59,773 nt of DNA from an uncultured archaeon (GCA_902384455.1 CABMCB010000071.1:1-59773), one strand, 5' to 3'; counted from the first letter of the stretch, positions 27,681 through 38,063 are shown. Program-made: numbers and translations. The notes: generated by a model from the sequence alone, not told the origin.

Positions 27681-27689
27681 AGGCCGGTA

Positions 27690-27818
27690 TCATCCGTTGA
27701 AGTATTCCTTTTTGATTTGAGTCAGAGGTTTTGTCTTCAAGTTGCCTGTTTTAATCTTTTGCATCTCACACGCAACTCCCCTGTTCACAAGTTGAACCTC
27801 TTCCTTGCCTGTTTCCAT
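27690..27818 (-). CDS. possible 42-aa small protein
   Basis: An ATG at 27818 has GAGGAT about 6 nt upstream and an AT-rich TATA-like stretch (GATATAAAATAA) just before that. The frame runs 42 codons to TGA at 27690 (MET-GKEEVQLVNRGV... ending KKEYFNG). It is hydrophilic and basic, with one Cys. Nothing similar is recognised. It fills the otherwise empty spacer between the Usp gene and the S-layer paralogue; coding status is unproven. Confidence 0.35.
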   Translation of the reverse strand: METGKEEVQLVNRGVACEMQKIKTGNLKTKPLTQIKKEYFNG

Positions 27819-27849
27819 GTTATCCTCATTTATTTTATATCTGTTTACG

Positions 27850-28899
27850 TTAGTAGCATATTTCTACGGAATTTATTGTTTGGTTTTCGCCGTAGTCAAC
27901 AGTGATTCTGTTTCCGCTTTGCGGCAGGGTTGCGACTGTGTGGTTGTCATCGTTCAAGACAAGCGTCTGGTACGTGCTGTTCAACGGGAAATTGTTGGAA
28001 ATCTCCTGTGTGCTTACTCGGACGCTTTCAATGTAGCGGGTGTCCGTAGTGCTGTCGAATGCGCGGTCGTACATGTCGATGAGCACGTATTCTCTTTGGT
28101 AGTTGGTGTACTCTACGAGGATGTCGTCTAGGTTGGCGTCGGGGCCTTCGTTGTTCAGGTCGGTTCCGTTTTCTTTTATGAACCATATGCGCTTCTGTTG
28201 CAGCGGCGCTTCAAAATTGTTTATGGGCGCAGGTCCGAGAACCTGCGGTTCGACGCCCATGGTCTTCCTGTTTAAGGGGGTGATGTTGTGGGCGAGATAG
28301 TATGACGGGGGAAACAGGTATATGTCTCCTCCGTCGTACAGTATTGTCACCGCCGTAGAGCCGAACTGACCCGTGAAAACGTCGTTCCCGTGGGGATAGT
28401 CCGGGTCGGGCTTGACGGTAATTTCGTCCAAGTTGTCTGCAACCGATTCATACGGGTACGTATAAAAGTCGATACTCGCCGGAGTTGTGACTGCTGTAAG
28501 GTCTGTGGTGAAGTTGCCTCCGTCAAAAATATCCTCGACGGTTATCCGCATTGTGGTGTCGTTGCTCTGCCGCTGGGCGTTTTCGTACTCGTAGATTTTG
28601 CCATCAACCAAGAATCTGTCGCCGACTCCAAGTGAGAACGGACCTTGGTCAAGCCGGAGGTTGTCGTAGTGCTGTCCGTCCGCATCGGTGAAGTTAATTA
28701 AGAGCTTATACTTGTGGGTTTTAGTCAGTGTCAGGTATTGTCCGCTGCAGATGCCCAACCTACTTGGCGGTGTGTCAATTACGTCTAATGGAATAGAGAT
28801 ACTATTCCAATCCGGCGTTAATTGTTGGGTGAAATTTGTGTTTGCGGTTGCAGGGCAGGAAAGAAGGATGACTAAGAGTAGCGTTATTTTCTTGTCCAT
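27850..28899 (-). CDS. secreted S-layer paralogue lacking the C-terminal region
   Basis: 349 aa with a signal peptide (MDKKITLLLVILLSCPATA). Its body aligns with the middle of the 894-aa S-layer protein (55570-58254). NLRLDQGPF matches ALRLDGGPF, the TYPYESVADNLDEI region matches TYSFDDGESNDESFEI, and VLIDMYDRAFDSTTDTRYIESV matches VVDLYDRDFNGSTDDRFYAQSV. It stops at VEICY, where the larger protein has VTLCH and continues with its conserved C-terminus. It thus lacks the family's end domain and any anchor. It could be a minor or regulated surface component or a remnant; the frame is intact and several NxT/NxS sites remain. Confidence 0.75.
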   Translation of the reverse strand: MDKKITLLLVILLSCPATANTNFTQQLTPDWNSISIPLDVIDTPPSRLGICSGQYLTLTKTHKYKLLINFTDADGQHYDNLRLDQGPFSLGVGDRFLVDGKIYEYENAQRQSNDTTMRITVEDIFDGGNFTTDLTAVTTPASIDFYTYPYESVADNLDEITVKPDPDYPHGNDVFTGQFGSTAVTILYDGGDIYLFPPSYYLAHNITPLNRKTMGVEPQVLGPAPINNFEAPLQQKRIWFIKENGTDLNNEGPDANLDDILVEYTNYQREYVLIDMYDRAFDSTTDTRYIESVRVSTQEISNNFPLNSTYQTLVLNDDNHTVATLPQSGNRITVDYGENQTINSVEICY

Positions 28900-28967
28900 A
28901 AATCCGTCCCGTTATTTGTTTCGGGACGTGGACTAAAAAGGTTTTATTTCTCTATAGTCGCCTGAGT

Positions 28968-30143
28968 CTAGAATGTTCTTGTTTTTCCTTTGACGCACCA
29001 GTCTGTGACTTGGGTGACGTTTTCAAGCCAGTAGTCTGTTATGCGTTGGGCTTCTTTCTCCGCTTTTTTGTCGCCTATAATCTGTATGCTTGCGATGAGC
29101 GGCTGGTCAATCGGCTTGCCTATCTGGCTCATGAGGCGGACGTAAACTTGGGTGCAACCGGTTTTTTCGGCGATTTCGTTGGCAATTTTGTTGCTTAATA
29201 TGTTGTATATTTTGCCTACGTGGTTGACTGTGTTTTTCCCGGCCGTCGCCTCCATGCTCATGGGGCGGTAAGGAGTAATAAGGCCGTTGGCTCTGTTTCC
29301 TCTTCCTACGCTTCCGTCGTCGCCGTGTTCGGCGCTTGTTCCTGTGACCGTCAGAAATACGCTTCCGGATTCTATGTCGTCGGCTGTGTTAATGTCTACT
29401 TCCACGTCTTTGTCTGTTTTTGTGGCGATGAAGTCGAGTATTTTCTCTCTCATTGACGTCTTCGCTTCTACGTAGGCGTCGACGTCCTTAAGGTATTTGT
29501 CTATGAATGCGTTTGCGATAGTCAAAGTGATTTTGTCGTCGCACCTTACGCCCATAACCTTAACGTCGGTTCCGGAGGCCTTTATTTTGAGGTCTCCGTT
29601 TATGTATTCTGCGACTTCGAGCGTCAGCTGTTCTGTGAGCGAGAAGGGTGCGAATCCGCAGCCGAAGCTTGTGTCGTTGCTTTTGGGCGTGCCCTTGCGT
29701 TTAAAGACGTTCTGGAGGTCGCTTGAGCCTTCGCCTATCTTCTGGTCTATAATCACGTGGTTGTTGGCGTCCAGTTCCTTAATGTTCTCCTTAAGGTAGT
29801 TGCGGGCCGCCTCAATGGCGATTTCCCCGGTGGGTACGAGAGTGCCATCGACTTTGCTTGTGGCCCGTCCTCCCAAAAGAATGTATATGGGCTTCATCAT
29901 GCGGCCGCCTCCCCATTTTACTTCGTTTCTTCCGCCCACCAGTTCCACTTGGTCTGTGTTGTGGTGCATTATTGTGCCGAAGCGGGCAAGGTATTCGCGT
30001 GATAGTGCGCGGCTTACGTTTTCGGCTATTCCGTCGCATATGCTGTCTGGGTGGCCGATGCCTTTGCGTTCGACTAGTTCTACGCGTTGTTCTACTACGG
30101 GTTTTTGGTCCAGTACTTCTACGCTAATATTCCTCTGTTTCAT
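28968..30143 (-). CDS. mat: archaeal S-adenosylmethionine synthetase
   Basis: 391 aa. Family motifs are [18 protein letters not shown] near the start, [11 protein letters not shown], and [26 protein letters not shown]. It makes SAM from methionine and ATP; this is the archaeal type, distinct from bacterial MetK. I prefer the ATG at 30143; a GTG three codons upstream (30152) is also possible. The start lies inside the last codons of radA, so the two are coupled. Confidence 0.95.
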   Translation of the reverse strand: MKQRNISVEVLDQKPVVEQRVELVERKGIGHPDSICDGIAENVSRALSREYLARFGTIMHHNTDQVELVGGRNEVKWGGGRMMKPIYILLGGRATSKVDGTLVPTGEIAIEAARNYLKENIKELDANNHVIIDQKIGEGSSDLQNVFKRKGTPKSNDTSFGCGFAPFSLTEQLTLEVAEYINGDLKIKASGTDVKVMGVRCDDKITLTIANAFIDKYLKDVDAYVEAKTSMREKILDFIATKTDKDVEVDINTADDIESGSVFLTVTGTSAEHGDDGSVGRGNRANGLITPYRPMSMEATAGKNTVNHVGKIYNILSNKIANEIAEKTGCTQVYVRLMSQIGKPIDQPLIASIQIIGDKKAEKEAQRITDYWLENVTQVTDWCVKGKTRTF

Positions 30144-31101
30144 CGCTTCCACTCTTTTTGGTTACAACTTTAGAGTCTATTATTCCGTCTGTGACGACTT
30201 CGAATACGCATTCGCCTTCAGGCATGCTGGGTGAGTCTATGAGGCGTGCTATGCGTTTTTCGCCTTTGCTTTTTCTAAGGTACACGCGGTATGTGCTGTG
30301 GTGGCCGACGATGTGGCCTCCGACTGGCGTGGTGGGGTCGCCGAACATTATGTCGGGTCGGGCCATGACTTGGTTTGTGACTATTACTGCGGCATTGTAT
30401 ACGTCGGCTATTTTCCGCTGTAGCGTGTGCATGTGGCGGTTTAGTTTTTGTTGGCGGGGTGCGAGTTCTCCTCGGCCCATGTATTCCGCGCGGAAGTGCG
30501 CTGTGAGGGAGTCTACGACGAATAGTTTGACGTTTTTTTCTCCCATTATTTCCACCGCTTTTTCGGCAAGAAGCATCTGGTGGTCGCTGTTGTATGCGCG
30601 GGCGACCATTATGTTTTTGAGCGCGTCTTCGGGTTTGAGGCCGACTGCTTTCGCCATCTGCTGTATCCGTTCGGGGCGGAATGTGTTTTCGGTGTCCACG
30701 TATATTGCTGTTCCTTCGAGTCCGCCGTCTTCTTTGGGTAGTTGAACATTGACTGCGAGCTGGTGGCCTAATTGGGTTTTTCCGCTTCCGAATTTTCCGT
30801 AGAATTCTGTGATGGCCTGGGTTTCTATTCCGCCGCCAAGTAGTTTGTCTAGTTCCTGGCTTCCTGTGGATATTTTACCCACCTGAAGGCGTTTCTCGAG
30901 TATTTCAAGCCCCGTTTCGAAGCCCATCTGCAAGTTGCTTCTTGCGGACTGAATTATTTTTGCGGCAGTAGACTCTCCCATGCCCAGCTCCTTGAGTTCG
31001 CCAACGCTTGCGGCAGCAACCGCCTCCACTGTGAGGTAGCCTGCTTCGCGGAGTTTTTCGGCGATGGCGGCCCCCACCCCATCGAGTTCTTCAAGTTCCA
31101 T
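30124..31101 (-). CDS. radA: DNA repair and recombination protein RadA
   Basis: 325 aa. N-terminal helix-hairpin-helix domain ([27 protein letters not shown]), Walker A GKFGSGKT (102-109), Walker [16 protein letters not shown], and loop 2 [16 protein letters not shown]. It is the archaeal Rad51/RecA homologue that forms filaments on single-stranded DNA. It overlaps the SAM synthetase gene downstream. A TTAATATAT box precedes the gene. Confidence 0.97.
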   Translation of the reverse strand: MELEELDGVGAAIAEKLREAGYLTVEAVAAASVGELKELGMGESTAAKIIQSARSNLQMGFETGLEILEKRLQVGKISTGSQELDKLLGGGIETQAITEFYGKFGSGKTQLGHQLAVNVQLPKEDGGLEGTAIYVDTENTFRPERIQQMAKAVGLKPEDALKNIMVARAYNSDHQMLLAEKAVEIMGEKNVKLFVVDSLTAHFRAEYMGRGELAPRQQKLNRHMHTLQRKIADVYNAAVIVTNQVMARPDIMFGDPTTPVGGHIVGHHSTYRVYLRKSKGEKRIARLIDSPSMPEGECVFEVVTDGIIDSKVVTKKSGSDETEEY

Positions 31102-31146
31102 TGTGAAAACGTAGTTGTATTATTGATTTGATTAATATATTGCCTT

Positions 31147-33039
31147 TTATCCTATCAGCGCCTCCATGCGTTTGCCCACTTCTTTGCCGTCAACCAACGC
31201 GTTGACCAGCACGTCTATGAGCGTTTCGGCTGGAATAATCTGGATTTTGCCTTCATACTTCTTCTCAAGCATCACGTCTTTCATGTTGCGGGCGGGTATT
31301 ATCACGCGCTTAAGCCCGGCGTCGATTGCGGCCTCTATTTTTTGCGTGACTCCTCCGACGGGTAGCACTTCGCCTCTTACTGTGAGGCTTCCGGTCATTG
31401 CGGTGTCTTGGCGTACTCCCGCGTTTTGCAGGGCGCTTATGACTGCTACTGCGACTGAGACGCTTGCGCTGTCGCCTTCCACTCCCTCATACGTCTGCAG
31501 GAACTGTATGTGGGTGTCGTGTTCTGTTATGTCTTTGCCTGAAACCTTTTTTATGAGAGCGCCTACGTTTGTTATGGACTCCTTTGCTATTTCGCCGAGT
31601 TTGCCCGTCGCAATTATGAGGCCGCTGTCTTTCTTTTGGGCTGGGGCTATTTCTGCGACTATTGGCAGTACTGTTCCTCCTTCGCCCATGACGGCGAGGC
31701 CGTTTACTCGGCCTACTTTGGCGCCTTTGGTTATGAGTAGGTTGTATTCTTTTTTGCGTTCTAGGTAGTAGTCGCCCATTTGTTGTTCTAGTGTTCGGGC
31801 GCTTCTTTTGCCTATTAGTACGTCTTCGGCTGTTACGTATTTGTGTTTTTTCTCGCGGGCTATGTCGCCTGCTGCGCGGATTAGTCCGCCTAGTTCGCGG
31901 AATCTTAGGGTTAGTTTGTTTTGCATTCCGGCTTTCCGGTTGGCTTCGTGTATTATTTCTGTGACTGCCTCGCGGGTGAAGTGCGGTATTTTCCCGTCGT
32001 TTTTGATTTCTTGGGCGACGAATTGGACTATTTTCTTGCGGTTTTCGTCGTTGTCTTCGGTTGTTTCGCGCATGAAAACTTCGTATCCGTATCCGCGGAT
32101 TCTGCTTCTTAGTGCCGGGTGCATCTGCTCTATTATGTGTAGGTTGCCTGCGGCAATCAGGATGAAGTCGCATGGTACGGGGTCGGTGTAGACCATTGCG
32201 CCGCTGCTCATCTCGCTTCTCCCTGTTATGGGCAATTGCTTTTCCTGCATTGCGGTCAGCAGGTCCTGCTGGCTTTTGCCAAGCATTCCGACTTCGTCAA
32301 TGAACAGTACGCCTTTGTGGGCTTTGTGTATTAGGCCGGCTACGACTCTTACGTGGGCGGGCGTTCCCAGTCCTCCGGTCTGCAGGGGGTCGTGTTTTAC
32401 GTCGCCAAGCAGTGCGCCGGCGTGTGCGCCTGTGCCGTCGTAGAAGGGGGCGATTTTTTGGTCTGCGTTATCGACTATTATGCGCGGGAAAGTCTGTTTT
32501 TTGCCTCCCATGAATCCGCGGGAGCTTATGCCGAAAAGTAGGAAGAAGATTATCCCAAACGCCATCATTGCGGCGACTACTATCCCGTCGGTCACAATGC
32601 CAAACAGGTAGAGTCCCAAAGGCATGAAGAAAAACAGGAACAAAAGCAGCGGAATGCGGTTTCCTTCATCCTTCTGCGGCTCACCCTCGGAACTCATCGC
32701 CTCCTTAAGAGTCTTGCGTCCTTCGCCGGCAGGAACAACCTTTATCTTAGGGTTGTTCTCGTCGTCAAAGTTGGGGTAAGCCAAAACGTCCACCAAAGCC
32801 TCAGCAGGCAAAAGCTCGGCCATCGCCTTAGCCAACATGCTTTTTCCGGTGCCCGGCTCCCCAATAAGCATAACATGGCGGCGCTGCCTAGCCGCCTTCC
32901 TAACTATATTCACCGCCTCCTCCTGGCCGATAACCTGGTCTATGAGCACTGTGGGAACCACTATCTCCTCCGTAGTCTCGAAGCTGTCCCACTTTTTGGC
33001 GGTGACGCCTTTCTTGCTCGCGGCCTTCTTTTTGGGCAT
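31147..33039 (-). CDS. lonB: membrane-bound ATP-dependent Lon protease (archaeal LonB)
   Basis: 630 aa. AAA+ module: Walker A GEPGTGKS (60-67), Walker B VLFIDEV (244-250). Two membrane helices (about 129-149 and 153-170) lie inside the AAA+ module, as in archaeal LonB. The protease domain has S524 in [10 protein letters not shown] and K567 in PVGGVTQK, the Ser-Lys dyad. It degrades unfolded or membrane-associated proteins. It lies upstream of radA on the same strand with a 45-nt gap. Confidence 0.96.
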   Translation of the reverse strand: MPKKKAASKKGVTAKKWDSFETTEEIVVPTVLIDQVIGQEEAVNIVRKAARQRRHVMLIGEPGTGKSMLAKAMAELLPAEALVDVLAYPNFDDENNPKIKVVPAGEGRKTLKEAMSSEGEPQKDEGNRIPLLLFLFFFMPLGLYLFGIVTDGIVVAAMMAFGIIFFLLFGISSRGFMGGKKQTFPRIIVDNADQKIAPFYDGTGAHAGALLGDVKHDPLQTGGLGTPAHVRVVAGLIHKAHKGVLFIDEVGMLGKSQQDLLTAMQEKQLPITGRSEMSSGAMVYTDPVPCDFILIAAGNLHIIEQMHPALRSRIRGYGYEVFMRETTEDNDENRKKIVQFVAQEIKNDGKIPHFTREAVTEIIHEANRKAGMQNKLTLRFRELGGLIRAAGDIAREKKHKYVTAEDVLIGKRSARTLEQQMGDYYLERKKEYNLLITKGAKVGRVNGLAVMGEGGTVLPIVAEIAPAQKKDSGLIIATGKLGEIAKESITNVGALIKKVSGKDITEHDTHIQFLQTYEGVEGDSASVSVAVAVISALQNAGVRQDTAMTGSLTVRGEVLPVGGVTQKIEAAIDAGLKRVIIPARNMKDVMLEKKYEGKIQIIPAETLIDVLVNALVDGKEVGKRMEALIG

Positions 33040-33104
33040 GTTAGAGTATAAGGTATAGTTTGGTTATCCTATAAACGCAGTCTGCGGAGGGGAAAAATGG
33101 GTTT

Positions 33105-34007
33105 TTACTCCTCTTTCGGGTGCCGCATGGCTTCGTCCATTATTTGCGCGGCTCTTCTTTCCGCCGCAATTTCTTCTGGCGGTCTCTTGTGCGGGTTTTG
33201 CCGGGCTTCTTGCGGGCCTTCAGTCTGCCGTTGGGCGTCGAATTCCTGGATTTCGCGTAGGGTGTCTCTTTGCTGGCGCAATCCAAGCGATATTGCGCGT
33301 ATTTTTTCGGCCGGCGGCATTTCTCTCCACGTTGCTTCGTCCACTATTAGCGTCTCTTCGGGAGGTTTCTCTTGTGGAATAGGTATGCCTGCTTCCTGCA
33401 TGCGTGCCTTGGTTATGTCGTCGAGTCTTGTGAGGTTTCCTTCAACCGCTCTTTTTAGGACGTCAAGTTTTTCGGCGGGAGGCATGTTATTCCAGTCCTC
33501 GTCGCTTACCGCCTTAACGCCCTGAGGTCCGGCTGCCGCGGCAGCTTCAGCGCCTTGTCCCTTAATCAAATCAAGCTGCACCTTAAGTTGTTCCTGGCCG
33601 TTGTATAGGGAGTTTAGCATGCCTGGCGGTGTGAGTCCTGGGGCGGCGTGTAGGGCTTCGAGCATTACTCTTTCGTCTTCGGCTGAGGCGGTAAGTTGGG
33701 TGGCTTCCAGTTTGCTTCCTGCGGCGAGTTTGTCTGCGGAAGTCAGCGCTTCTTTTTGGAATCTGAGTGCTTCTGTGAGGTTGGTGTTTATGTCCGCACC
33801 TCTTTGCACGAGCATGGTGTCAAGTTTGGGTATGGCTGCTTTTGACAGGCCGCTTTGTCCTTTGTAGAATGCTATTTGGGCTTCCGAGAGGGTGGATGAT
33901 GATAGGAGGGCGGTGTCTACTTGGTTTGTGACTTGGGTTAAATCAATTTGAGCTGGTGCTTCGACGACGTCCCTTTGGGGGGCGTATACGGCGGGTGGTG
34001 CTGCCAT
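33105..34007 (-). CDS. helical protein with internal PPAEK repeat, unknown function
   Basis: 300 aa, predicted almost entirely helical, no signal or membrane segment; not recognised. The C-terminal half contains two copies of a roughly 32-residue unit. VSDEDWNNMPPAEKLDVLKRAV is matched by VDEATWREMPPAEKIRAISLGL, each followed by a basic helix ending in L-x-x-I. An Ala-rich linker (AEAAAAAGPQG) separates this from the N-terminal helices. It is the last of three adjacent minus-strand orphans (33105-37045). Confidence 0.6.
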   Translation of the reverse strand: MAAPPAVYAPQRDVVEAPAQIDLTQVTNQVDTALLSSSTLSEAQIAFYKGQSGLSKAAIPKLDTMLVQRGADINTNLTEALRFQKEALTSADKLAAGSKLEATQLTASAEDERVMLEALHAAPGLTPPGMLNSLYNGQEQLKVQLDLIKGQGAEAAAAAGPQGVKAVSDEDWNNMPPAEKLDVLKRAVEGNLTRLDDITKARMQEAGIPIPQEKPPEETLIVDEATWREMPPAEKIRAISLGLRQQRDTLREIQEFDAQRQTEGPQEARQNPHKRPPEEIAAERRAAQIMDEAMRHPKEE

Positions 34008-34068
34008 TTTCTCCTCGTTATTATTCCTCTTTTTGAATGTAAAAGTGGCTAAGCTGAGGCGGTATGTC

Positions 34069-36255
34069 TTAACCTGGTTTGCGCCTTTGACTAGGCGGCA
34101 GTGCGGGCGGTAGTTCGCTGTGGGTTTCCGTTGTTCCTGCGGCCTCTCTGCCTAGTTCTTCCCGTGCTGCCGTGAAATATTGGGTTAATTCTCGTGCTTC
34201 GCGGATTAGGTCGTAGGGGGTTCTGCCTTGTTTGTCTTGTTTTTTCCCCAACTCAGGGTACTGTTTGAAGAAGCGTTCTGCGGCGTCAAGTCCCTTCGGC
34301 GCTGCTGTGGTTATCTCCCTCATCTCATCGAGAAACGGCGTAAGTTCGTCTTCGTCAACGTTGCGTAGGTGCGTTCGAGACTCAAGCACAGCGTTTTCCG
34401 CCCGGTTGGACAGCATCATCGCCGGGTTTAAAGCGTCCATGAGGTCTGCAATGGTGTCGTGGCCTCTTTTTCTGAATAGTGGCGTGAATAGTTTTTGGGA
34501 TGTTGTGCCTCTGATTTCTATGTCGTTTATCGGCGCTGCTATCCCCACTGTTCCATGGGCGACGTCCCTTAATTTTTCGTAGAGCATATAGGCTACTTGC
34601 CCAGCGTGCATGACCCTCTCCTCCACTTCGTTTAGTTGGAAGTCGTCGACTACGAGGTCGGTGATGCACGGAACTCCGCGGTGCGATGACTTACGGGAGA
34701 CGTCTTCGAAAAAAACCTTTATCGCAGGATTAACCCCCGCCTGGTTCGCTACCCTCACGTTCTCCGGGTGAGTCGAGGCGGCCGCAACCAACACCGCCAA
34801 ACGCAGCGTAGACATAGGGTTGTCTGGGTTGGGGCTTATTGAAACCGCAGGAACGTCCTCCGGTCGTTCGGCGATTATGTCGGTGAACCCGAATTCTCTC
34901 TGTAGGTCCTTCAATGAAATCTCCTGCCTGACGGGGATAGGCTGGTATTCGCCCGGCTGGTAGTCGCCGTCGGGCCTATAGGTCTTTCCCATGCAGTCGA
35001 AGGTCTCGAACTCGAAGAAGGCGTCTCTTTTAGGGTTCTCCCTCTGAGGCGTAAAACCCATTTTTCCTATGGATCCGCCCATGGAATGATGATGTCCCTC
35101 CCCGTTTTGAGCGTATGCGGCAAGCAAAGCAAGCAGGTACACTGCTCTATCCTCCCTTAGGTTGTTGGCTCTTGCAAGCTCGCCGACAAACGCCCTAAGC
35201 TTCTCCTCATTAGACCCCTTCCAGTCCTCAACATAAGCCTTAACCCCCATCCACGCAGGGTCGCCGTCACGCGGCCTGCTGAAGTCCAACATAAATGGAA
35301 CATGCAGTTGGCCGTCTGGGATTTCAATGCTGTTTCTTCCTCGGGCCATGTTTGATGCCGTGTCGTGGATGTTGCCGTCTGAAAGAAGACGGGTCGTCGG
35401 GACTGCGGTTTCAGATTCAAAAGTCGGTTTGGGGAAGTGGATTATGCCGTCCAAGGGGGTAGTCATGGGAACTCCCCTCAAGTCTATGAACCCGTATCTT
35501 TCGTTTGGGTTGGTGACCGCCGCCAAAACAGCGGGAACGGAGAGGCCGTAGGCGGCTATTTCCACCCGCCTGTGTAAGCTTACCTTCCTCTGTGACTCGC
35601 CCATCAAAGCGACTAGGGTGTGGGGCGCGTTTCCCGCGTTAAGCTGCGCCGGAATCTCGTCTGCTACCAGATGGTCGTAGCCGACGTAAGCAGCGACTTT
35701 CGCAGTGAGGTCTTTGCCGACGAAATCCGACAGTTCCCTTCCCATGTAGGCGCCTCGTTGGTGAGAGCGTTCTTCTGTCGGAACGGCTGTAACTTCCCTT
35801 TCGGGCATGTCAATGAACATAACGTTTTCTCGCCCGAAACACTGTGTTGCGGCGCCAAGAATTTCGGCGAACCGGTGGGGGATCCAGGTTCCTCTGGCTA
35901 CTTCTTCGGTTGTCAGCTGCCCTGCTTTGAAGGGTGCTTCAAGGTCTGAAGGAACCTCAAGCGCGAAGTGGGTGGCTCCCGCAGTTTTGAGTCTGTTCAT
36001 TTCCCCTTTTATTCCTCTTTGGATGGGTAGGGACTCGTGGTCGGTGTCCCCAAGCACAAGAACGTTTTTGCCTCTAAAAAGCTCATTGTAGTCCACTCCC
36101 TGCCGGTAGCGCGGAGGCATTCCCGCGTCGGCATCTCCCACCATAAGCCTATGCCAGTCGGCATATCTGAAACGGTCGCCTAAGTCAAACGGCATTATCC
36201 CCGTTACGTTTCCGTCGCCTTCCGCAGGGGTTGTTTTGCTGCGTCGGATTGGCAT
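34069..36255 (-). CDS. large protein with ChaN/Tiki-like N-terminal domain
   Basis: 728 aa, cytoplasmic, only partly recognised. Residues about 60-230 resemble the ChaN/EreA/Tiki fold: NVLVLGDTDHESLPIQRG, then THFALEVPSDLE, and AAYVGYDHLVADEIP as the later His strand. In the family these acidic and His residues bind metal or act as hydrolase catalysts. The middle and end are unassigned. Near the C-terminus, KQDKQGRTPYDLIREARE looks like one ankyrin unit, then a Pro-rich tail. It lies 37 nt downstream of the GNAT-like gene. Confidence 0.55.
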   Translation of the reverse strand: MPIRRSKTTPAEGDGNVTGIMPFDLGDRFRYADWHRLMVGDADAGMPPRYRQGVDYNELFRGKNVLVLGDTDHESLPIQRGIKGEMNRLKTAGATHFALEVPSDLEAPFKAGQLTTEEVARGTWIPHRFAEILGAATQCFGRENVMFIDMPEREVTAVPTEERSHQRGAYMGRELSDFVGKDLTAKVAAYVGYDHLVADEIPAQLNAGNAPHTLVALMGESQRKVSLHRRVEIAAYGLSVPAVLAAVTNPNERYGFIDLRGVPMTTPLDGIIHFPKPTFESETAVPTTRLLSDGNIHDTASNMARGRNSIEIPDGQLHVPFMLDFSRPRDGDPAWMGVKAYVEDWKGSNEEKLRAFVGELARANNLREDRAVYLLALLAAYAQNGEGHHHSMGGSIGKMGFTPQRENPKRDAFFEFETFDCMGKTYRPDGDYQPGEYQPIPVRQEISLKDLQREFGFTDIIAERPEDVPAVSISPNPDNPMSTLRLAVLVAAASTHPENVRVANQAGVNPAIKVFFEDVSRKSSHRGVPCITDLVVDDFQLNEVEERVMHAGQVAYMLYEKLRDVAHGTVGIAAPINDIEIRGTTSQKLFTPLFRKRGHDTIADLMDALNPAMMLSNRAENAVLESRTHLRNVDEDELTPFLDEMREITTAAPKGLDAAERFFKQYPELGKKQDKQGRTPYDLIREARELTQYFTAAREELGREAAGTTETHSELPPALPPSQRRKPG

Positions 36256-36292
36256 GGTAATTAAAGACCTGCAGTTAAAGGAAAAAAACGTC

Positions 36293-37045
36293 TTACTCCA
36301 GCTTTTTAGCCATGAACAATGATTGGCGGGTTTTTTCTAACAAACGTCTTTCTTCATTGAATGCCTCTTGGGCTTCCGAGTACTTCCTCCTTTTCTCTTC
36401 TCCCTCTTCAAGCCCCCCTTCATACACCAAGCGTCTCATGTCGCGGTCAAGTTCAGGCAGAGGATTGCCTCTGTTATCTTCCGGATGGAATCCTTCCCGC
36501 ACAAGCCAAACCAAGACTGCAGGGTTCGTGGGCAAGTCAGTGACTTTTGAAATACCGTACTTGCGGGCGGCTCCAATCATTACGCGATGAAGAAGGCCGC
36601 CTACGTGGTCTCCTAAAACTCCCCCTCTGACGTACGCCATGTAGGCCAAATCCTCTTTGGGCTGAAGGTCTACTTTACAGTACCCTAAGGGGAAATCCAA
36701 TGGGTCGTTTATCGTGAAAATTATGTCGCCGTCTTCGGCGCCCGCGCTCATAGTATACCCACAAAAATTTGTTTTAGGTTGAATAGCACTCCCCTCAAGT
36801 CGTCTTATGAACTCCGGCAGTTCCTCTGCCCCCCCAGGAAGAAGAGACAAAGCAGCGGGAATAGCATCAGCTTCAAGCGGATGCGCAGGGTTAGCCGCCA
36901 GCTTAGGGTAAAATTGAGGGTCAAGTTTAACGTCTTTCCCGGCGTCAGCCGCACCTTTCAGTGCCACCACAAAGTCTCCTTTAAGTTGGGGGCTTTCCCT
37001 CAGGTCTGCTTCGTTTAGTATCTTGGGTGGGGTGGCCTGCTTCAT
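36293..37045 (-). CDS. GNAT-like acetyltransferase, tentative
   Basis: 250 aa. The section from about residue 130 to 195 has the order of a GNAT core: a strand (DLAYMAYV), then RGGVLGDHVGGLLHRVMIGAARKYGISKV (acetyl-CoA loop and helix), then NPAVLVWLVREGFHPED (the 'N..A...y...GF' end). The classical RxxGxG/A is altered to GVLGDHVGG. A charged coiled tail (EEGEEKRRKYSEAQEAFNEER) follows. The N-terminal 100 residues are not recognised. First of three adjacent orphans on this strand. Confidence 0.5.
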   Translation of the reverse strand: MKQATPPKILNEADLRESPQLKGDFVVALKGAADAGKDVKLDPQFYPKLAANPAHPLEADAIPAALSLLPGGAEELPEFIRRLEGSAIQPKTNFCGYTMSAGAEDGDIIFTINDPLDFPLGYCKVDLQPKEDLAYMAYVRGGVLGDHVGGLLHRVMIGAARKYGISKVTDLPTNPAVLVWLVREGFHPEDNRGNPLPELDRDMRRLVYEGGLEEGEEKRRKYSEAQEAFNEERRLLEKTRQSLFMAKKLE

Positions 37046-37082
37046 ATGTAGTAATTACCTCGCAGATTTAGGTGAAAAATGT

Positions 37083-38063
37083 TTACCAGACTATTTCCAC
37101 GTCGTCTGTGCGTTGGTTTGGGTACACTTGGGATTCGTCTATCGGCGTCTCAAGTCCCGCCCGCCTCATCAAAGCGCCCACCACAGCAATCATGGCGCCG
37201 TTGTCTCCGTTGTATTTTCCGGCATTGGCGAACTTGGCGCCGTGCTCGCTTGCGACGAGAGAAACCATCTCGGCGAGCCTCTTGTTGTATCCCACTCCCC
37301 CCGTCAGTAGGACTTCTTTGGCGTTCAAGTGAGCAAGCGCCCTCTCAGTCACCTCACACAACATAGCAAACGCCGTTTCCTGCAAACTAAAACACACATC
37401 CTCCAAACGCTCACCCTCCTTATGATACTTCAAAGCCGCAGTCAAAATCCCCGAAAAACTCAAATCAGTCCCCTTCACCACGTAAGGCAAAGGAAGATAC
37501 TTCCCACCGTCTCTCGCCAAAACCTCAATTTTAGGTCCCGCAGGATGCTGAATACCAACCTCCCGCCCAAACTTATCCAGCATGTTTCCCACACCAATAT
37601 CCTGAGTCTCACCAAACACCCTATAACGCCCACCATTAAACTCAATAACCTGACTGTTACCCCCGCTAACATACAAAACAAGAGGCTTTTTGAACCCGGC
37701 CAAAACCCGTCCCACCTCAATATGGGCTATGCAGTGGTTGACTCCAACAAGCGGCTTCTTATGGTACAAAGCAAGAGCCCGCGCGGAGGTCGCCGCAGTC
37801 CTCAAGCAAGGGCCCAGTCCAGGCCCCTGACTGAACGCGACCGCATCAACATCACTCCACCCAACATTCGCATCAACAAGAGCCTTCCTAATTGTTTCCC
37901 CCGCGTTTTCGCCCATAAACTGCGCAGCATCCCGCGGCAGAATCCCGCTGCCAACCGCCGGAGTGTAAGTGCTTCTTACGTCCGAGAGAATCCTCCAGCC
38001 GACGCTATCAACTACGCCGACTCCGAACGTGTGGGCAGTGCCCTCTACTCCAACCACAATCAT
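37083..38063 (-). CDS. kae1: KEOPS tRNA threonylcarbamoyltransferase Kae1
   Basis: 326 aa from the ATG at 38063 (MIVVGVEGTAHTFGVGVVD). A longer in-frame extension would run through endA on the other strand and is not coding. The metal-binding motif HCIAHIEVGR and the ATP loops YVSGGNSQVIEF and VLLTGGVGYNKRLAEM are present. It makes t6A37 in tRNAs reading ANN codons. Not fused to Bud32, unlike some euryarchaea. Divergent from endA, 37 nt between starts, both apparently leaderless. Confidence 0.96.
   Translation of the reverse strand: MIVVGVEGTAHTFGVGVVDSVGWRILSDVRSTYTPAVGSGILPRDAAQFMGENAGETIRKALVDANVGWSDVDAVAFSQGPGLGPCLRTAATSARALALYHKKPLVGVNHCIAHIEVGRVLAGFKKPLVLYVSGGNSQVIEFNGGRYRVFGETQDIGVGNMLDKFGREVGIQHPAGPKIEVLARDGGKYLPLPYVVKGTDLSFSGILTAALKYHKEGERLEDVCFSLQETAFAMLCEVTERALAHLNAKEVLLTGGVGYNKRLAEMVSLVASEHGAKFANAGKYNGDNGAMIAVVGALMRRAGLETPIDESQVYPNQRTDDVEIVW

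Noticed and set aside
27681..27849. Structured RNA (for example SRP or RNase P RNA) in the spacer
   Set aside because: The spacer is too short for either and no conserved core motifs were found; a small ORF is the better, though weak, explanation.
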